Positions 24,549-37,500 of a stretch of DNA of 64,000 nucleotides are shown piece by piece. Position 1 is the first letter of the stretch; every line of letters starts with the position of its first letter. The stretch comes from Wuchereria bancrofti (taxonomy: Eukaryota > Nematoda > Chromadorea > Rhabditida > Onchocercidae): assembly GCA_005281725.1 (NCBI GenBank), contig SSBO01000001.1:9235334-9299333 (forward strand). The letters run 5' to 3'. The notes below the pieces were generated by a model. That model did not search any database, was not told the origin of the DNA, and worked only from the letters and a program-made list of their open reading frames with translations. The translations under genes and the position numbers were made by a program.

Positions 24549-27500
24549 TTGTCAAAGATCTTTTTTTCTAAGTTTTTTTTAGCTTTTAATCTCCTTTATT
24601 TTCCTTTTTATAAATTTTAATTTTAACTAATCGAACAAAATAGCTTTCACAAATTGTAAAAAACATTAATTGTATAAATACGATTACAGAGTGAGCAAAA
24701 ATTTAATGAAAAGTTATTTTTGTATGATGTCCCCAATATGATGTTGTCCTCAAATCCGTCAACAATAATATCCTTTTTTTTTTACAGCGATACGATACTT
24801 TGCTTTTTTGTTGAATAAATTAAAAAATATGATACGATTCAGTGATTACAGATGAAATGGACAAAATGAATTATTCCATGGAAGCAATATTAATCATAAA
24901 TTGTTGTGATTGAAAGGAAATAAGAAAAAAAAAATCTGTGAATTGAAATGACCTCAATAGATGGATGAAATGTAATAAAAGTTAAATATTAAAAGGAAAC
25001 AAGATTCTTTCAATTTATTAATTAAAGAATTGAATGATTAGAAATAAGTATGAATAAGATTGATTAGAAATTGATTTACTTGAATAATAAAATTATTTGA
25101 CTCATTAACTAATGAAACAGTATGATTAATTCATACTGATTAATATAAACTCTGTTCAGATAAGTAATTCAATGACAACTGATTGAATGATTAACACACA
25201 ATAAACTTTTACATAAACAAACATTACTGTTTCAAACTAGTTCGTAAAATAAAATTTCAAAATGTTTCAATTTATACATATATATATGTCTGTGTGTGGG
25301 TGTGTGTGTGTCTGTCTATCTGTCTGTCTCCTTGTCTGTGTTACATTCAGTGACGGGCAAAAGTGAGAGAAGCTGCTGTTGGCTAGTTAACTCATCGTGT
25401 TCTTTTAAAATGAAAAAAGTGAAAGTTCAATTTACATATTGTTTCAAACTATTGTGTATGTGTGTGTGTGTGTATGTGTGTGTTCGTCTGTCTATCGATG
25501 GTCTGTCCGTCTGTCTGGTTCGATGATTGAATGAATTTGGTTGAAGAGTGTTTATTTTGATTATTTTCAATTTTTTATTGATTCATTTCTAGCACAATAA
25601 CTGTTACAGCAACATTTATCAACCGGAAAATGAAAAGGAACGAAATGGAATGCTGTGCAAATGGAAAACGGAAATAAGCTTAAATGAAACAAACAAACAA
25701 ATTTCTCAGCTAGTTTTTCTTTTTCTTTTTTTTTTCCGGAAGACTAAAATATATTTAAGAGATAGAATTTTACTCTTTTTTTTTTCTTCCTTCTCTTTTT
25801 CTCCCTCTTTCTCCTTTCGTCTCTCTCACTCTTACTTTCTTATTTTCCTTTCTTCTTTCTACAACATTGTTAATTTCAATCTTTTCTTAAAAATTTATTA
25901 ACATATATTTATTCTATAATATATAATTTTTATTTTAACAAATTCAATTCATATCGTTACTTTTCATTCAGCCTATTTCACTTAATTTTTAGTCGTCTGT
26001 TTTCTCATCTTTTTCTTGTTTGTTTTGACAATTCTACTTGTTTCTATTTCAAAGACAACAAAATAAATAAATAAATAAAAGTAAAAGAAAAAAGAAATGA
26101 AATTAAATAAAATTTTTATGATTAATTTACATTTTCAAAAATAATTGCTTCTACAAATATTTTTAGAATAATTCCATTTTTTTTTTCTCCTTTCCTTCCT
26201 TTTTCTTCAGAAAGTTTACTTATATAGCACAAAGTTTACTTTTTCTCCCTATTTCTCCTTCTTCTCTTCAATCATTACTTTCTCTTTCCTGCTTCTTTTT
26301 TTTCTTTTGCTCTCCTAATCAATAATTCTCGAATACACAATAACCATTTAGTAACTTTCTTGTTTTGTCATACTTTTTTATTTTAAGTTTCAAAATTAAT
26401 TTAAGAAGGAAAAATGTGTTGTGACAAAATTAGCATATACTAACATATAACACAAAGTTTATTTTTTGTCAAAAAGAAATATAATATATTTTTTACATTT
26501 ATAATTTAATTTCAAATTTCATTTCTACACAGTGAAAGATTAATTAAATTCTAAAACTGTGCTATGAAAAAAAATTTCATTAGCTTCATTTCCCATTGTT
26601 TTATGGCTTTTCTATCGAAGGAAAAAAAGAAACAAAATCCTTTCATTATTTCATCCAATATTTAATACATCAATCTGTCTTCAGAATATTTCAGTATTCT
26701 TTAAAAATTTTTTCAATTTTAAAGTTATCATTCAATTTAAAAATTAATATCAGAGAAATGCAAAAAAAAAAAAGAAAGTGCTAAACAGTTGAAATAAATA
26801 GATAAAAAAATAAAAGATGGATGATCACATAGTTCATTAGATGAGTCATTTGGCTAATTACAGATGAATCAATAAGCAAACAGAAAAAGGATAGAATAAA
26901 ATGTTTGTCACTTTTTTTTTTTTTTTGGGATATTTGTCATAAAGTTTTTCAATTGTTATTCCACCATCATATCATTTCATAAAAATTTTCATTTCATAAA
27001 AAGAAATAAAAGTAGGATTTGAGAAAAAAAAAATCCAGCAATTAAATAACCGGATTTAATCGTGCAAGAGATTACTCTAACACAAACGTTGCATTTAGGA
27101 AATCAAATGATATACAAATAATTTGGGATAGTTCAGTTGGAATATGTCAGAGTAAAATTTTCAAAAAATTGATTTCAACAAAATTGATTTTAAAAAATTT
27201 GATTTTGTCAGATTTGCTAAAGTTTCACAAATTTCGACTCTTTATTTTGCAAAAAATGAAACTTTTGAAATGTTTTATGAATTGCACAACCAAATTTTTT
27301 CCCTCTAATAGATAAATATATTATTGTCAGTAAATTTACAGTCTTTTGCAAATTCTAACTATTCTAATAGTTTTCACAAAATAATTTCAATTTTTGAAAT
27401 TAATGAAAACTAGAAAAATTAGAAATAAAAGATAGAAGTTAAAAGAAATTAGCATCTGGAAGAACCAACAATTTAAACAATTCTTCAACTTTAATTTTCC

Positions 27501-30500
27501 AAGATTAAAACAAAGTAAAGAAGTAAAAAGAGATATTTAATTTTTTTTCTCTTTAAATTTATTACGTACATTACGATTTCCTCTGCCCAACCCGTGCCCA
27601 TCCTTTCCCTCGTATTACCTACCCATTTCCACAACGGATGCATATTTATATAATTTATCTTTATGCTCTGGTTTATTATACCAAAGAGTTTTTTTATTGC
27701 TTTTTGTTTTTTTCAGAAAATTTTCAATTTTTCACATATTACTGTTAATTGATAAATATTCAATCACGCAAAGTTTAATTTAAAATTTTTTAAAACAACT
27801 TTCCAAGAGAAAGAATCTTTAAAAATACAAATAATTTTGTTCTCATATTGCTCTTTTTAACAAAAAAAAGCTGAAATCTGAATACTATTACAGTGATTTC
27901 TTATTGCTTAAATCTTGAATAACTTTTTTTCATTTTCTTTTATGCAAAACTATTTCTAATACGATAGTAATGTCAAGGGAAATATCACGGGAAAATTTAA
28001 GGGTAAATGTATGTTACTTAAAGAATAGATTTCTGCTAAAACGATACGGAATACCGATATTTTTGAGATATTCGGAATACCGAAATGTTATAAGAATAAG
28101 AAACAGTTGAAAAGATATCTGTTGAGATAAAGAGAAAAATGGAATGTAGATATTTAATGATATCCGGAAAATGTGAAATGCTTCAATAAAGGTTTGAAAA
28201 TGCAAATAAGTTTTAAGAAAATGCAGAATATGGATATTATTTGAATACCAAATACCGAAATGTTTCAGAAATAATGAATGACTAAAAAGACGAATGTCGT
28301 CTAAGAAAATATGGAATGCTAATATCAGTCAGGATCTCTTATAATTTATGCAAAATACTGATTTATAAATATTAAATAATCATATCTTAATGATATCTTA
28401 ATGAGAGTTCCGTATATATAATAATAAATATACATTATGTTATTTAATTAAGATCTAAGAAAACTGCGCTAAATGCATACAGATGAAAAGTGCTATAATA
28501 GTTGATCTTACTGCTAATAAATAAAACCAGAATTGGGGAAAGATCATTGGAATAACTGCATCAGTAAACTAGTCGGATGATAAAAACAAGTTATTAGTGC
28601 AATTTAAGTCCGAGTAAAATTAATAATGTGATGATGATAAATATAAAATTAATGATGATTAGCGATGATGACAACGATGAATATAACATTAGGTTAAAGC
28701 TAAATGCGATCTGTTGAGAACAATGATAGTAAGACAGCTGTGTAAACTTTAAAAACTCACTTGTTAACTGATGAATTGAAGTAATAAAATTTCTAACATT
28801 GTTCAGCTATATCTTTTTATTTTTCCTTTTTACATATTTGTAATGCACATTCGATTAATTATGAATTATATGATTAATCATTTTATGTGTATAAATGAAC
28901 AATAAACAAACAAACAAATAAAAATCAACTAAATAATATATATATAGAAAAGAGTGGTTAGGTGTAAAAAAAAGTCATTTTTAAATAATTTCACTAATTT
29001 TATAATAATTTGTAGTAATGTCAGAATTAAAACAATAATTTAAATATATATGCAACTTACTGATTCTAAATTAATTATACACAATATGATAAGGTAAATT
29101 TGGATGCAAGATGAATCATTGAGATGTGGTATATTGTATAATACAGTATGATAAGATTTGTAATTAGACCGTAACATATCTACAGTATGACAGAAATTTG
29201 GGTTATATATACATGTCTTTACTGTCAAATAAAGCTTGAATATATAAAATTATTCGTCAAAAATGGAAAGGATTGTTGTGAAAAAAACGCTTTTTATTAT
29301 AGTTTTCTAATAACATTTAAGTTTCCTAAGATTAGAAAACTAAAAGTTAGTTTATTCAACATCAGTGTTTATCATTAAAGTTTCATGAAGAAGGAACGAC
29401 CTGTTGACATAATTACTTATCCTAAAGTAAAAAAGTACCTGAATAAAAGGTTGATTGCAGATAGTTATTCATTTTCCTCCTTCCCATTCCCCTACCCCTC
29501 AAACCTGTTTGTTTTCATTTTACCGTATCCATATGCAAAAGTATAAGTTTTAAAATTAGTTTCTCTTGAGATTTTTAAATTTCTTTAATATTTTTTCTTA
29601 AGACTTTAAACAAAAATACATTTTGTTGAAAATGTTAAAATTTTTAAGAGAAAAAATTCAGCTAACAAAATTATAAGCTTAGTAAATAAACATATATGTT
29701 AGTTATTAAGTACAGAAGCAAAGTTCACTTATGTAAAAATCGCATAAACATAAATTTATCTAAAGTGAATGTATCCCAGTCTACTCGATCTTATTGAACA
29801 TTTAACCTTAATTACATCAAATGTGGCTATTTCTTTTTTTGCACTGAACGAAAAATAATTCAAAATTGCACTTCAATAAAAAAATTTTTACAACTTTCAT
29901 TTGTAATTTAAAAAAAGAAAATAAAAGACAGAATTTTTACGACCAAAAACTAAATCTTACGGCAGTAAAAAAGAAAAAAGTTCAAATTTTATTTTTACCC
30001 TTCCCATATTTTTCTGTTTAAAGTCAATCTTTTATAGGATTGCATTAACTAAAACCTAAAAATATTAAATTCGATAAAATTGAATTCAAAGTAAATTCAT
30101 GATTAAACCAGCAGGTGCAAATTCCATCTTTCTGTATTTTTTTCTTTTCATCGTATTTAAAATGTCACCTTGTTTTTGTTTTCTTTTTTTTAATGCTAAA
30201 TCATTTGTACAAATGTGCTACAATTTGTTGATTTTTTTGTTTTTGAATGACATTCAGTAAAAATGTTCTTTCATTTTCTATGACTAAACACTTTTCTTTG
30301 TTTCAAAATTGTTTTATAAAAAAGCAAAAGGAAAAGAAAAAGACTGTTAAAGACGTATTCATTTCTATGAAACTTTTAATATTTTCTGTCAATTTTTTCC
30401 TACTTTTTTCTCTAAAAATATCAGTGAATAAAAAAAAAAGACAAATTATTGTGAATTGTTCTTTTTTTTGTACTTTAAAATTAATGATAACAAAATTGTT

Positions 30501-31174
30501 ATCATTAATATTTTTTTATTGTCATTTTCATTGTTACTTTTGTTATTGTTGCTGATAATGATATAAAAATACTATTAGTTTCATTATTATCATTATCTTC
30601 ACCTTTTTTCTCGTCAGTGACATTGTTACTTTTGACTTTATTACTTGCTTTTCAAGTTTTTAATATTATTTCTACTATCATATCATTATCAGTATTGTTA
30701 TCATCATACTATTATTTTTGTTCACTTTTTACTTTTAATCTTATATTTGATTACCTTCCAAGATCACCTAAAGAGTAATGCTTCACTAAGGTCAAAATAA
30801 TAATATTTCACATTTAAGGCTAATTTTAAACAATTTAAGTTTGCAAAAATTGAAGATTCAAATCGGAAAGCGAAAAATATGGAAGAACTCCAATTTTGGA
30901 TAATTCCTACTTAATTAGTAACCAGTTTTATCTTACTTCATTATTACTCTTTAAATTCAATTTTAAAAGATATGTGAACACTTACTTTGCTTCGCAAAAA
31001 TTTCCTTCCAACTTATTTCTCTCCAGGAAAACCCTCCACATATTACTTAAATTTTATATGCCCTTTTTCAATTCTATTTAATTATCCAAATTTTTAACTT
31101 TCAGTTATCTTTGCATAATTTTCACTGAATAATTAAAGTATGAAATTATTTGCAATTTTTTCGAAAAGAAAAAA
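22700..31174. other. Low-complexity intergenic region
   Basis: About 8.5 kb without a supported gene. Contents: a run of 13 G (23805-23817), an AAT/ATA trinucleotide run (about 24515-24545), GT and TCTG microsatellites (about 25285-25325 and 25453-25515), TTC/TTTC tracts (25720-25860, 26170-26310), an AAAT run near 26060, and two C-rich islands (27570-27640, 29475-29515). All long frames here are simple-sequence artefacts. Confidence 0.6.
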
Positions 31175-31523
31175 CTATCTAAGAGCTTGCCTTGGTCTTA
31201 CTGCACCAGATCCTCTCTCATTGCTTTTGTGATCAATGATTGTTGTCGTCTGAAATGTTTTTGTAGTACCATCCATCATTGAACTCTCTGATTCTGCTAC
31301 CTTACCGGAAGTTATCGTTTCAGGATGCTTCTAAAAATTTCAAAATCATTTTCATCTATTGTTACTGTTACAAAAAATTGAGAAAACAAGAAAATTTTAT
31401 AAATGTATTAAACTGAAACTATAAATAAACTAAATTCTGCAAAATTTTAATTTAAAAAGAGAAAAAAATTTTTGTTTTAACAAAGTTTTTAGCATTTTTT
31501 CTTGCAATATAAATGCATCGTTT

Positions 31524-31554
<31 letters not shown>

Positions 31555-34500
31555 CACCAAAAAGTCATTTTTTATAAAAAAAAAAGGAAAAGAAATGCGA
31601 AAAACTGTGATAGTCGATTGATTAAAATATATGGATAAAAAGAAAAGAAAGAAAGAAATCTTTTATAACAGCTGCTATGATTGTTGGAAGTAGTTTAGTC
31701 GATATAAATTTTATATGATATAATTTCTTAACTCATCTGGTTATCATCAATTTTTTTAAATAGGCTAAAAAAATATCAGAGAAAATTTTCATTTCAAATA
31801 TAAAAATGTATGATAGGATAAAATGATCGTCTCATCTATCCGTAAAGTATAATGTATTAGAAAATGTAAGAAGTTTACATTTCAGAATTTAAATGAATCA
31901 CAATTTCTCGACATGAAAAAGCAACAATTTATTGCAAGCCATAAATTTTGTCTTTTTTTATTTTCTTTGATAGATTTATTAATATTATAAGCAATTTGAA
32001 ATGCAAACATCAATATTGTTCTTTTATTGTGAAATTTTTAAAATTATATATTAATTAAAATTCATATAAGTAAATAAGGAAAAGTTGAAACCATTGTAAT
32101 TTTGATAATTCATAAAAGTTATGACAAAATTTTATTTCATCTATCAATTTTTTTAAAGTACAAGTATAAATTGGTGAAGTGCTTGAGATGATGATTCAAA
32201 TCGGACTAAATTTAAAAATTCTAAAAGATTGGAAAGGGTTAACGGATTAAATAATACAAAGAAATTTATGTAGCTAAAAAAAGTGTTATCAATTTAATCA
32301 ATTTAATAAATTCGTTCATATTTTTCATTAATTCAAAAATATTTATAATTTATTCAAGCATTCAAAAAATTGGTTACGTAGAAATATTTGAATAAACAAC
32401 AATTAACAAAAATGAAATGAAATGAAATAGTTTGTGATTGAATTGAAAAGAATGAAAAATGATAGAAATTGGCGAATGACTCATTTTACATAGAATGTTT
32501 TTTTTTTTTTTATGACTAAAACTGAAAATTTTATTCTATTCTATTTGAAATATTTTCAATGACAGAAAAAAAACATCCGAAAAGTTTGCTTATTTATTCA
32601 TTTTTTTTTAAATAGCTTTCTTAAAAATAATATTAGTAGAAAAGAAAAGAGAGAGAGAGAAGTGTTAGCGAATTTTTTTTTTGTTCATTAAAAATTAAAA
32701 TTATAGACTTTTTAAAATTTGAGCATTTTAATAAATTTAATGAATTTTAATTTCAGTCTAGTGGAGATTTAAATGTTTCATTTTAATTCAAAACACATAA
32801 TGCATAATTTATCAATATTAAACAGTTTAACATTTAAAACTATTTTCATGAAGATGGAAACATTTCAATTAGCACAATTGCAGTTCAAATTTTTCAACCT
32901 TCTCTCTTCCCCTTCAAAATTTTTATTGTTGCAGCAATGGAAGTAAATTTATTTCTCTTTCTTTCCATTCGAAATAAAACTTATAGTTTAATGAATGAAC
33001 AAATAGTAATAATAGCTCTTATCCTTATTGTTGCAGCAAAGAAAATAAATTGAAGCATCCTTATTGTTGCGGCAAAGAAAATAAATTGAAGCGTCCTTAT
33101 TGTTGCAGCAAAGAAAATAAATTGAAATTTTTCAATTTGAGAAAAAATTATTCATCAACAATTCCTAATATAATCCTTTTTCCTCTTTTCATTTCATTTC
33201 CCTTCAATGGATGAGAATTTAAAATTGTAAAAGATTTAACCGATTTGTACGTAAAAAAAGATAGAAAGTGAGAAAAAAATTTTTTTATTCGAAAAAAGAA
33301 AAAAAAAAAGAATCTTTTCTCATGAGAAAATTTCATTCAAAAGCAACGGTATTTCGTACTGTAGAAGAAAAACGGATAGGAATAACGGGTAAATATTTAC
33401 CCGGCTTATCTTCAAAAAGTTAACAAATACCAATGATTGAACTTTTGTTGTTGCAAACTTATAAATGAAATAATATGCTTTAAAAAAAGAAGAAAAAAAG
33501 AAGGAAAATAATATTAGTTTAAAGTATAGGAATTGAAATTGATAAATCAAAGATAGAAATAATTATAAATTTTGATAAACGAATAATAAATTTGAGAGAA
33601 TAATTGTATTATCATATAATAACTTATTTACTAGTATATAATAAGCAACAATAATAATTCTCTTATATTCTACAATGGATATAAAATTTTTTTTTAAAAA
33701 AAATTTAGTGAATTTTTTTCCATAAAAAGAAAATAAAATGAAGTTAAAACTGAGAGCTCTTTAAGATATAACTTAATTTACTTATCAAAAAAAAATTTTC
33801 TATTAAATTTTGTTGAAAAAATTTCAATCTATTTTCTATCATTCATTGAACTTTTTGCTTTTTTGAATGGAAATTAAACTAAATTTCACAAAAGTTTTTC
33901 TTTCTTCAAATAGTTGCTATATGTAGTAAAATTCATAAATGAATTATCATAAATTTTTTTTTTTTAAGAATTAAAATGTGACTATGTCTTGCGTAGTTTA
34001 CTTTTCAACATTCAACATTAAATAAATTTATCAGAGAAAAATGAAAAAAAAAAAAACTTATAATTTCATTCCAAATAAAAAGTAAAATTATCATAATTTA
34101 ATAGGTGCTGGAAAAAATAAAAAAATCAAAACGGAAAAAATTATGAGAAAAAAATGTGCTTAAGTATTATAAGTTAATATAGAAATTTATTTTTAAATTA
34201 AAGTAAAAATATTGTTTTTTTATAAAATATTTATTTTGTTTTCCCTATCATCAATTGCTAATATTAGTAAATTTGTTCATCAAATAATATTTGAGTATTT
34301 AAGTAAATAAGAAGATTTCCTACTTTATATTTAAATATTTGCTTTTATTTCATCTACTTATAACGCTTCGTTTAAGTGTTTTGTTTATACGTTTTTTTTT
34401 TTTTTTTTTAAACATATAATTGAAATAATTTACATTTATTTTGCTTCATTTTGTTACAAATTGTTTAAAAATTAATAATACCTGAGATGATGAAGAGATT

Positions 34501-37500
34501 ACAGGTAATTGTGCAGGTGTTTGTGGACTTTTCTGTTGTTTTGCCATTTCTGATCGTTCTTTTGAGCTCTGCAAATGTTAATTTTTTATCTATTTGAAAT
34601 TAATAAATAAAATATTTCCATTTTTATTCAAATATTTCAATTTCTTTTTTAGTTTATTTGATAGAAACAATTATTTCAAACAATGCAAAAATTGTTAAAT
34701 TGATGAAACTGTGAAAAAGAAAATTATGTTAGTTTAATTAAAAGCTATAAAAATTAAATTTAATTGGATTTCATTAGAGTACATCTGATGTGACAAATAT
34801 TTTGACACAAAAATTAATTTGCCCTAGAAAAATGATTAAAAAAAAAGTAAAGGACAACTGATAAATGCATTCGGCAGGTAATGATGATATGATGAAAATG
34901 TTTTATGCATAAAATAAGCATTAAAATGATAAATGAAATAATGCAGGAAGTACTTTATATCTGGTCGGGTAAGAAATGGGTAAAAGGAAAGTTGGAATGG
35001 GAAAGTAATAATGATAAGATGAATGAATTTAGTGGAGATTTTGTTCATTTATCATTGTTAAAGTGATAAGGTTTCTACAGTCGCCACATATGTCTATCAA
35101 AATATTTGCAAGCAATGCAAACAATCCCTAAACTACCAAATACTTTTCAATTTTATACATAACAAATAATGGAAGTAATTTAAATTAAATAATTGAAATT
35201 GAATTATTTTAATAAAGAACGAAAATGGAAATGAAAACATTGAAATTTAAGCATTATGAAGTATTCATTTAATGTATATTTATTTTGCAGTTTTTTTTTT
35301 ATTTTTAATTCTGAGAGAATTTTCCGTCGTTTAAATTACTGAAATTGATTTAAACATGTATTATCATACAGCACACAAAATAAATTATATATTTTTAGTT
35401 TTATTCAAAATAGTTCGTTTTATTTTACATTCTTTTTTTTCAAAAAATTTGTTCAATTTAATAAGGCCATGTTTAATTTTAATAAATTACTTTAAAAATT
35501 ATTACTAAATTTATTTTCGAAAGGTTTAATTAATTCTAAAGAATGTGACTTTTTTCAAAATTATCGTTAAAGAAATTTTAAAGAATTTAAATAAGTGATA
35601 ACCTGATAATAGCAAGTTCGCCGTACATACATTATTATTAGATAGAAATGGAATAATAGTAGAAATTTTAATTGCTTGAAATAATTTGAATAATAGATGA
35701 GCAGAAAGAAAAGATGAATAAGTAACAAAAAAAAAAAAGAAAAAATTTTTTTTTATAAATTTTTTTTCATAAATTATAAAAATGAAAAAAGAAGATGAAA
35801 TTGAGTGAGAGGAAGTTATGTTTTCAATTCTGTTTTTGATATATTTGAAAAAAAGAAAAGAAAAAAATTTTCCAATATTATCATTTCATGGCTATTATGC
35901 ATCATTGATAATTGGATTAATACTTTCAATTGTTATTCAAAAATTTATGGAATGTTAAAAATTTCAAACTTTTTTGGAAATATATTTGTTGATTTTAACT
36001 ATGGTAAAATAAGCTAATTAATTGATAATTCCTGATTAATGAATAATGAATGTGAACTTATTAAATCAGTACAACTGAATTAGTATGTGCTAATTAAATA
36101 GGAAAAAATTGTAAGTTGTATAAGTTAATTGCAAAAATGATAAGTAATAGATTAATTCCTGAATGGTTATCAGTAAATAATCCGGAAAATTTACATATCA
36201 ATAACATTGTATCCTATCTATTATCATTACTTTACAAGTATCACATTTTAGGATACTTAATATTTCATTGCTATGTAATATTAGCCGAGCAAACATTTCA
36301 AATTTTTTTTTTTTGGTTACAAATTTCTATCCAATATGTTTCGCTTTATAGTAAACATTAAAAAAAAAAAAAAAAAAACGAAAATTCATCTTAAACACAC
36401 TGTCGCATTGCAAAAATTTATGATCCGTTTTTATTTCAAATCAAATTTTTCTCTTTCATTTTTTTTTATTAACAAATAGGAACACAAATTGAAAATGTTA
36501 AAATATTTGATGATATTTTTATCTAAATTTCATTATAAACAAATATCTTTTCTTATCAGTCAATTTGAAATATGTGATGAATTTAACGATGGCATAGAAA
36601 TGAAAGATTCGAGAAAAATTCAAAACATCTAATTGCCTCTTTTGAAATGTTCAGTAAATGTTGGAAAGGAAAATATTCGTTAATTTTTATGTATTTAAGT
36701 TTTCAAGTATTAAATTAACCCGCAATTATAACAAATTTGTACAGTATTATACGTTTGTGACGGAAATTGTTTTATTATTACTATTATTGAAATTAAATGC
36801 GTCGATTATTGGTGATAAAAACTGGAATTATATAAGAATTACTATTACTTTAACAAACTTTTGAGTTATACTTTTTATTTTTTTTCTGATACAAATATAT
36901 TTGTTTATATTTTTGGTACAAATAAATGAAAGATTATGTGTTAGGGAAGAAAAATTTATATGTAATAAATTTTACCTCTTCCGTTGTTTCCCATTTTGAC
37001 GTACGAATGCTACTACCACCGTAACTTATTTCTCCTTTTTCTTCCGGCTAAAAAAAAAAGCACTTATCATTAAGCTTATCATATCTGTTATCAAAATATC
37101 TCAGAGTTAAACTTGAATTTAATGAAATTTAAAAACGAACTTCTTTTTCTTTAATTTCATCATGACGAGTGGATTTTATTATTGCCCACATTGGTGAATG
37201 TTGACGAACATCTTCTTTTTGCTAAAATAAAACTTAGATTCCATTTGCTATCAATTCTAAGTTAGAAAAAATAATAATAATTTATATATATTTAAATATC
37301 GCCAAATAAACTAATGGTTTATTTGGCGATATTTAAATGGTTTATTTTAGCTATTAAATAATAATCTAAATGAAAGAAACATTGGTTAATTAATTAATTA
37401 ATCATTTTCCTCCTAATAATTTTTAATAATTAAATAACAAAAAAAGTTATTATCATCAATCAAGAAATTATATTCATTTTTTTCATACAGAAAAATAGAA

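Noticed and set aside
24700..24790. 41-codon minus frame near 24.75 kb (DIIVDGFEDNIILG...)
   Set aside because: No start, no splice context, and runs of this size are common by chance here.
27570..27640. C-rich island as a candidate small RNA gene
   Set aside because: A poly-T stretch and a weak hairpin follow it, but no recognised promoter box or RNA family signature was seen.
30247..30555. 102-residue plus-strand frame
   Set aside because: Phe/Lys/Ser-rich low-complexity translation of T- and A-rich intergenic DNA, with no splice or protein-family support.
35805..36864. Three plus-strand frames (81, 70 and 68 aa) in an intron, as a possible nested gene
   Set aside because: Lengths are within what this AT-rich DNA gives by chance; composition is Ile/Phe/Asn/Lys background and no joining splice sites were found.
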